A DNA stretch of 50,716 bases from Bacteroides sp. (GTDB taxonomy: Bacteria > Bacteroidota > Bacteroidia > Bacteroidales > UBA7960): assembly GCA_036351255.1 (NCBI GenBank), contig JAZBOS010000100.1, forward strand, positions 1 to 50,716. The letters run 5' to 3'. The position numbers were made by a program, and so were the translations under genes. Shown piece after piece: positions 47,301 to 50,716 of this stretch (within the stretch, counting starts at the first letter, position 1; the number at the start of each line of letters is the position of its first letter). A model generated the notes under the pieces. That model saw nothing but the letters and a program-made list of their open reading frames with translations, did no database searches and was not told the DNA's origin.

Positions 47301-48679
47301 TAGGTTCGAGTGATTTTTCGGGCGATCCCGATAATCCGGGCGGGGGCGACAATATTTTCCTCATCCCCCGCCTGCAGGATCCCCGCAGCGGTGACCCGGG
47401 CGATTTGTCGCCTTACATCCTGCCGGAGGATATTTACGAAGAGCCACCCTATATCGATCCTAAGGATATATATAACGACGGCCCTTACCGCCCGCGTATC
47501 ATGAGCTCGTATGACCCCAACGACAAGCTTGCCAACCCGGGCTCGACCAACGAAGTGGCCCTTACCCACATCGACAAGAAGTGGCTCACCTATACCGTCC
47601 GCTTCCAGAACGACGGCAATTTCTCGGCCAAGGATGTTTATATTCTCGATGCCATCGATGATAATCTCGATCTCAACACTTTCAGCCTGCTCGAGAGCAC
47701 CCATCCCGTGCAGGTCTCCCAGATCAGCACCGAGGATGGCCCTGTTATGAAGTTCGCCTTCAACAATATCTATCTCGACTACAGCGCCAACAACCTCGAG
47801 GCCAGCCAGGGGCACGTGAAGTTTTTGATCAAGGCAAAGGATGACATCGCCCCGGGCACCATTGTCGAGAATACCGCAGCCATTTATTTCGATCAGAATC
47901 CGCCCATCCTGACCAACATTGCCCGCAACCAGTTTATCGAGTTGCACAGCCTGGGACTGCGTGCCAACCCGCCCCACGGGGGCACCGTCAGCCAGTATGC
48001 GGCCGGCGAATACCAGGCCGGGCATGAAATCCCGATTGCTGCCCAGGCTGCTGAAGGTTTCCTGTTTGAGCACTGGACCCTTAACGGGGAGATGGTCAGC
48101 GAAGCGCCCGAATTCACGCTAACGATGCCAGCCCAGGAAGCCCTGCTCATTGCCAACTTCCAGTCTGAAGCGCCCCCCACCTACCAGCTGATCATACAGG
48201 TGGAACCTGAGGGCAGCGGACAGGTTACCGTCAGCATCAGCAACGAGGAACAAAGCAGTCCCTATGTCTTTGAAGAAGGAACCGAGCTTACCCTGCTGGC
48301 CATCCCCAATGATGGCTATATCTTCAGTGAATGGTCTAATGGTTATGATCCATTCACGCAGAATCCAATTTCTGTAGTGCTGGGTCAGGATACACTATTC
48401 GGGGCTTTTTTCCAATCTACCACAAGCATTGAAGATGTTTTAGCTGACAATGAACTGCAGGCATTCCCCAACCCTGCTTACGACAGGGTAAACCTGCGCC
48501 TGCCAGCAGGCATAGATTACCTGCAAATAATTGATCTTCAGGGAGTGATAATGCTTGAGCAGCGCCCCAAAATGGCTGAAGCCGAAATCAGGCTCGAAGG
48601 CCTCAGGCCGGGGGTTTATTTCCTCCGCGTCTATTCAGGAAACGCAATAATCTCCAGGAAAATAATGCTTGTGAAATAA
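44393..48679 (+). CDS. Large T9SS-secreted beta-propeller protein with InlB-type repeats
   Basis: A 1428-residue secreted, probably cell-surface protein. A signal peptide (about 1-20, SAAAQ) is followed by a long repetitive beta-propeller region (about 55-710) with recurring FDxEGNLWIA, IDGEGTLWATA and LDSEGNAWFF motifs. Next come an SdrD B-like domain (about 715-790, VYLDVNENDQFDEGEGFGNQ), a T9SS-associated domain beginning SYDPNDKLANPG (about 1036-1180), two divergent InlB B-repeats (about 1186-1258 and 1264-1340, each with W plus an ANF/GAFF end) and a T9SS type A sorting domain (about 1356-1428; FPNPAYDRVNL ... GVYFLRVYSG ... IMLVK). It probably binds or senses something at the surface. 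It is a single-gene unit with a terminator at 48699. Confidence 0.93.
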   Translation: MKRMLSFLLAAMIGLSAAAQATLLETYHTGTKVTYYPNACETEIPEAIGKISFCDRVGNLGVVEASYGLNARSIQDIVINHYNDDLVFRTPSGISILKEDGSWDNFPDYTAPRSSPTSNAASIRNAMVTPEGKLLFTHLNMDKLHILDLETKEFEILPYLNNDGGSLGFVYSQVFTHDPVTQKTYILASAGTTNYLFSLTGSDLQYLGIMPGSSSSALAGKKFLVHEGYLYIGSSNGLYKTNLSDLSDYVVFNTGNQLSHDYVRDFQFDQEGNLWIALSGYSSGALAKMNVTDNTFTTYTFPSSNPAINYNFESVAIDGEGTLWATALNASGYLQIDFGEAEPQLTFISMAEMAATGFPMTYAPHGVHWYNNKIYLFTHDGSSSQNENYEAAIYANGQWSGINDDQSTNISSKFANRYRYAYPAEDGVYFFNDYDGGILAYWDSEGNSSRQYSLGGTNSFLVDNDQLPVIYGGAAKKIDSPLVYNLQDPGTNQIVKLRRYKDQIWAFDRPGRRLFVYKNNKIVAQHQLDEEAYGYLYDFNLDSEGNAWFFRMVDNNIEAKKFDPITATTTNYQTNSGSIGYLNAIIPMPNGKMTFVGSSAVIYFDGVDFTKYTGADYSHMYSNMLGGMADVDGRIHIFTHDAAKVITIENPGTVDVAFSVLEVEGTNGLIPYVGFYRPAMTFDAEGNFWGHGSGKWLKASLDNVSAPFLNWGKTYGITGRVYLDVNENDQFDEGEGFGNQKVSLVAGDRQVDTFTASDGTYYFSFIGEETDYVITLPVVNSFAVCEEPQKQITVSGFEQDHEVDDFLLKSKNINSLVVKSSAKTGAWGFVRENFENSFVTAIGNVSYSKTFNDLDLDFVFLKDPETPETTIPDIEEVNVYKFSPNGILHLISSLTINPRNHQWSFNLDPGNYNQEEMAVEPVINEGEEGTTISLVLGSIAPLETYIIEVKTALFSAEHTGNTITYGVARVGSSDFSGDPDNPGGGDNIFLIPRLQDPRSGDPGDLSPYILPEDIYEEPPYIDPKDIYNDGPYRPRIMSSYDPNDKLANPGSTNEVALTHIDKKWLTYTVRFQNDGNFSAKDVYILDAIDDNLDLNTFSLLESTHPVQVSQISTEDGPVMKFAFNNIYLDYSANNLEASQGHVKFLIKAKDDIAPGTIVENTAAIYFDQNPPILTNIARNQFIELHSLGLRANPPHGGTVSQYAAGEYQAGHEIPIAAQAAEGFLFEHWTLNGEMVSEAPEFTLTMPAQEALLIANFQSEAPPTYQLIIQVEPEGSGQVTVSISNEEQSSPYVFEEGTELTLLAIPNDGYIFSEWSNGYDPFTQNPISVVLGQDTLFGAFFQSTTSIEDVLADNELQAFPNPAYDRVNLRLPAGIDYLQIIDLQGVIMLEQRPKMAEAEIRLEGLRPGVYFLRVYSGNAIISRKIMLVK

Positions 48680-48698
48680 GACCAGCATTCGTTTTCAA

Positions 48699-48734
48699 AA
48701 TGAAAAAGGGCCCTCGAAAAGGCCCTTTTTCATT
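48699..48734. terminator. Bidirectional rho-independent terminator
   Basis: AATGAAAAAGGGCC pairs perfectly with GGCCCTTTTTCATT (14 bp) across an 8-base loop, with a run of T on each side. It separates the convergent T9SS protein gene and the C_GCAxxG_C_C gene and can serve both. Confidence 0.9.
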
Positions 48735-48740
48735 TTTTCC

Positions 48741-49187
48741 TTACAGTTCCAGGATTTCCCGTTCAAGGATGTCCACCGCATCCGTCACATAAGTGGTGCA
48801 TTTCTTTTTATAGGAAGGATCGGCTTTCTGCTGGTGTCTGCCTTCTTCAGTGCCCAGGTCAAGTCCAAGGAGGTCGAAACAGTTGGCCTGCTTGTGTTTC
48901 TTCCTGAAAGCCTTTACAAATGCGCTGATCATTTCAATGGATCGCTCCTTCGAAACCGGGTCAACGGGTTTGTGCTTGCCATAAAGGTAGCTGATCACCA
49001 TCATTCCGCCGGTAAGCGCTCCGCAGGTCTCCTGCATGCGGCCCATGCCCGAGCCAAAACCCGAGGAGATCCGCAGCAAGGCCTCATCAGCAAGCCCGAT
49101 GTCCTGATTAAAGGCCAGCAACACCGACTGCGCACAGTTATAACCACCCAAAAAGGCAGCCTCCGCTTTTTTCTGTCTTTCCGTCAT
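48741..49187 (-). CDS. C_GCAxxG_C_C family redox-type protein
   Basis: A 148-residue cytoplasmic protein of the C_GCAxxG_C_C family, which is named for its spaced cysteines. The first is in NCAQSVLLAF, the second in the ETCGALTGGMM motif with its GGM variation, and later ones are Cys in KQANCFDLLG and KKKCTTYV. The GFGSGMGRM glycine-rich stretch before the second cysteine is also typical. Members are widespread in anaerobes, often beside redox or metal genes, and are thought to bind metal or be redox-active; no reaction is established that I can name. It is convergent with the T9SS protein gene. Confidence 0.9.
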   Translation of the reverse strand: MTERQKKAEAAFLGGYNCAQSVLLAFNQDIGLADEALLRISSGFGSGMGRMQETCGALTGGMMVISYLYGKHKPVDPVSKERSIEMISAFVKAFRKKHKQANCFDLLGLDLGTEEGRHQQKADPSYKKKCTTYVTDAVDILEREILEL

Positions 49188-49900
49188 AACCCTCCTTTTT
49201 GATAAAACAAAGGTAAAGCATTCGGCAAGATTCTCACCAGATCACGGCAAAAATCAACTGCCTTTCGAGGATTGATTTATCAAATCAAAAAATCAGAATT
49301 TCCATGGTTTGGAAAGAACTGATCCGAAAATAATAATTCGGAAGATAGAACAATAAATTTCAAAAAGTCGTACCCCCCTAAATTACGCTTAACTTTCTCT
49401 TTCATTTTTAATTTATCATTTATCATTTTAAATTTTTTCCTAAGTCGTACCCACAAAAAAAACACTCCTAAGCCATACCTGACTCATAGTTAATACGGAG
49501 TTTATTCGGTTTAAACCGAATAAACTCCGTATTAACTCCGTATTAACTACCTCTTTGGTATGCTTTCAGTCCGAACATTTAAGGGAGAAAAAAACCAGGA
49601 GCGCATTAAGATCTGGTATAAAAAACCGGGCAAAACACCATGTTCCCCGGGATTTGATAAATGAAAAATAATAATTGAAAAAACACATTTAAGGTGCGCC
49701 CACTAAATCTCAATCTCCATTTTTTCTTTCACTCCATTTGTTGGTTTGGCGTAACTTTATCGGACCATCAAATAATGTTATTGAATCCAGGCTCATTAGG
49801 TCACAAAAAAGAAAAAACAGAAAACGACTTCCTGTTTTTGAAGGATTTCGAATTAAATCAATTTGAGGTTTGAAAAAACCTGGATAAAACACAACAAGCC
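49188..49900. other. Intergenic region, 713 bp, with palindromic repeat
   Basis: It is AT-rich and holds the second copy of the palindromic repeat (49489-49547) and, near its right end, a weak promoter-like pair TTTG (49837-49840), 17 bp, TCAATTTG (49858-49865) for the trmO gene. A short motif GTCGTACCC occurs twice (near 49367 and 49444). No supported coding sequence; short frames here lack coding character. Confidence 0.6.
49489..49547. repeat. Palindromic intergenic repeat, copy 2 (extra 11-bp unit on right arm)
   Basis: The same perfect 48-bp palindrome as at 13228-13275 lies at 49489-49536 and is followed by one extra 11-bp arm unit TCCGTATTAAC (49537-49547). In copy 1 the extra unit is on the left, here on the right. 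Short outer inverted sequences CATACC (49474-49479) and GGTATG (49557-49562) also flank this copy. The flanks ACTCATA and CTCTxTGG are in the same orientation as in copy 1. Confidence 0.93.
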
Positions 49901-50380
49901 ATGGCCATACCATTCACCCCCATTGGGACCATCCATACGCCTTATAAACGCAAGGAAGGGATGCCGATACAGTCGAGCGGCGCGAAAGGCATCAAGGGAA
50001 CCGTGGTTCTGAAGAAAAGATTTGTGAAAGGTTTGCTCGACCTGGAGCATTTTTCACATATTTATCTGATTTACCACTTGCACCGATCGAAAGGTTTTGA
50101 GCTGGAGGTGGTCCCGTTTCTTGACGACCAGCCCCACGGGGTATTTGCCACGCGTGCTCCCAGGAGGCCGAATGCCATCGGGCTTTCGGTGGTAAAACTC
50201 ATCAGCATCACCGACAACATCCTGGAGGTGGAAAATGTGGATATGCTCGACGGCACCCCCCTGCTCGACATTAAACCTTATATTTCCCAGTTTGACATCC
50301 ACGAAATTGAAAAAAGCGGATGGATCAACAGGGTCACCGGGTATCCTAATGAAGTTAGGTCAGACGACCGGTTTAGCTGA
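49901..50380 (+). CDS. trmO: tRNA (N6-threonylcarbamoyladenosine-37-N6)-methyltransferase TrmO
   Basis: A 159-residue cytoplasmic protein of the TsaA/YaeB (UPF0066) family, which methylates threonylcarbamoyladenosine at tRNA position 37 using S-adenosylmethionine. The family hallmark is complete: IGTIHTPYK near the start, the GVFATRAPRRPNAIGLSVVKL core and LDGTPLLDIKPY near the end. It has the length of the catalytic domain without the extra C-terminal part found in the Escherichia coli protein. The ATG at 49901 gives the standard N terminus. It has no operon partner: a 713-bp gap lies upstream and hairpins lie downstream. Confidence 0.95.
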   Translation: MAIPFTPIGTIHTPYKRKEGMPIQSSGAKGIKGTVVLKKRFVKGLLDLEHFSHIYLIYHLHRSKGFELEVVPFLDDQPHGVFATRAPRRPNAIGLSVVKLISITDNILEVENVDMLDGTPLLDIKPYISQFDIHEIEKSGWINRVTGYPNEVRSDDRFS

Positions 50381-50431
50381 AAACATTCACGAATCTATGT
50401 GTTACGAAATACCAATCGTTGATCATCAACC

Positions 50432-50466
50432 CCCTGGCTGTAAACCAGGGTGTTATCCCTTTTTTA
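50432..50466 (+). terminator. Possible terminator after trmO
   Basis: CCCTGG, a 7-base loop and CCAGGG (50432-50450) form a short GC-rich stem; the T run comes 8 bp later (50459-50465). The wide gap makes this weaker than a standard terminator. Confidence 0.4.
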
Positions 50467-50477
50467 CAGGAAATTTT

Positions 50478-50485
50478 TATATTTG
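50478..50485 (+). promoter_or_regulatory. -7 promoter element of the Pmp3-like gene
   Basis: TATATTTG exactly matches TAnnTTTG; I found no good -33 box. Transcription would start near 50492, giving a leader of over 100 bases that includes the hairpin at 50524. Confidence 0.45.
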
Positions 50486-50523
50486 CATCAGGAATGCCTG
50501 GCAAAGCCTGGTTCAACCTATTT

Positions 50524-50548
50524 AAAAAGCAGATGATTCCTGCTTTTT
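50524..50548 (+). terminator. Terminator-like hairpin in the Pmp3-like gene leader
   Basis: AAAAAGCAG pairs with CTGCTTTTT across a 7-base loop, with the T tract in place. It lies after the -7 element at 50478 and before the Pmp3-like ATG, so it either ends trmO transcription or acts as an attenuator. Confidence 0.6.
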
Positions 50549-50599
50549 AAGAAAAGAGCATGACAGGCCATTACATCAGAAACCAAAAAAGCGAATTTC

Positions 50600-50716
50600 A
50601 TGTCTTTCCTGAGAGTCCTTTTTGCCATTTTGTTTCCACCCCTGGCGGTGATCGATCAGGGTTGTGGTTCCGTGCTCATCGTATTCCTGCTGACCCTTGC
50701 AGGATGGGTTCCCGGA
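50600..50716 (+). CDS. Pmp3/YqaE (UPF0057) membrane protein, 3' truncated by window edge
   Basis: The first 39 codons of a small membrane protein run off the right edge. The start MSFLRVLFAILFPPLAVID followed by a Gly/Cys turn and the hydrophobic VLIVFLLTLAGWVPG matches the two-helix Pmp3/YqaE family, whose members are about 50-60 residues long; the family's FPPLAV segment is clear. In yeast and plants such proteins influence membrane potential and salt tolerance; in bacteria the role is poorly known. The ATG at 50600 is preceded by an AT-rich leader. Confidence 0.85.
   Translation, partial: MSFLRVLFAILFPPLAVIDQGCGSVLIVFLLTLAGWVPG

Noticed and set aside
46853..48073. A 406-codon open frame on the minus strand inside the T9SS protein gene
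   Set aside because: It lies wholly antisense to a well-supported coding sequence with signal peptide, repeats and sorting domain; its translation has no recognisable motifs.
49280..49465. A 61-codon minus-strand frame in the long intergenic region
   Set aside because: Low-complexity, Lys/Phe-rich translation of AT-rich DNA with no start context or conserved pattern.
13217..49547. The two palindromes as CRISPR repeats or as ends of one transposon
   Set aside because: There are only two copies, 36 kb apart, with no spacers or cas genes, and the DNA between them is ordinary chromosomal genes with no transposase.

Overview
The window looks like a chromosomal segment from a member of the Bacteroidota, probably an anaerobic or marine/sediment Bacteroidia lineage. 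This rests on a large secreted protein ending in a type IX secretion (T9SS) C-terminal sorting domain, a TonB-dependent receptor, a GH109 lipoprotein, DUF2147 and lumazine-binding-like small secreted proteins, several TAnnTTTG-type promoter matches and sparse Shine-Dalgarno sites. I see no rRNA, tRNA, CRISPR array, insertion sequence or phage gene. The DNA is densely packed with about 38 genes.

Layout. (1) 1-3225: a hybrid sensor kinase (cut by the left edge) converging on an NtrC-type sigma-54 activator. (2) 3604-4567: a coiled-coil lipoprotein with a strong terminator. (3) 5149-13135: a sugar-use locus: GH109 alpha-N-acetylgalactosaminidase, NahK-like N-acetylhexosamine kinase and SSS-family symporter on the minus strand, divergent from a secreted GH2 beta-galactosidase. 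(4) 13395-18002: a plus-strand membrane-lipid cassette: two paralogous CDP-alcohol phosphotransferases flanking a TauE-like protein, a CdsA-like cytidylyltransferase and a DGK1/VTE5-type lipid kinase, then a GhrA-like dehydrogenase. It is followed by an aldolase very like mammalian 4-hydroxy-2-oxoglutarate aldolase (HOGA1). (5) 19038-27779: a small membrane protein and a TonB receptor, then a TetR-led operon of outer-membrane barrel, ABC ATPase, two FtsX-like permeases, LolA-like protein and a 4-TM protein. (6) 27859-30163: M19 dipeptidase lipoprotein and an MscS channel. (7) 30160-41847: a five-gene trehalose/alpha-glucan cluster on the minus strand (treS-maltokinase fusion, treZ, HAD-otsB fusion, GH65, otsA-otsB fusion). 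(8) 41985-48679: secreted proteins (a HExxH protein, DUF2147, lumazine-binding-like, T9SS beta-propeller). (9) 48741-end: a C_GCAxxG_C_C protein, TrmO and the start of a Pmp3/YqaE gene.

The most interesting points are these. The OtsA-OtsB fusion has lost its phosphatase nucleophile (Asn replaces Asp) and the two metal-binding Asp residues, while a second OtsB domain two genes upstream is intact; the maltokinase half of TreS-Mak also has Asn for its catalytic-loop Asp. The HAD-OtsB and GH65 genes look like a split version of mycobacterial OtsB1. The lipid cassette could encode a complete route from diacylglycerol to an unidentified phospholipid. A 48-bp perfect palindrome occurs twice, 36 kb apart, with an 11-bp arm unit duplicated on opposite sides. 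All family assignments come from reading motifs and from memory of the families; no database search was run.
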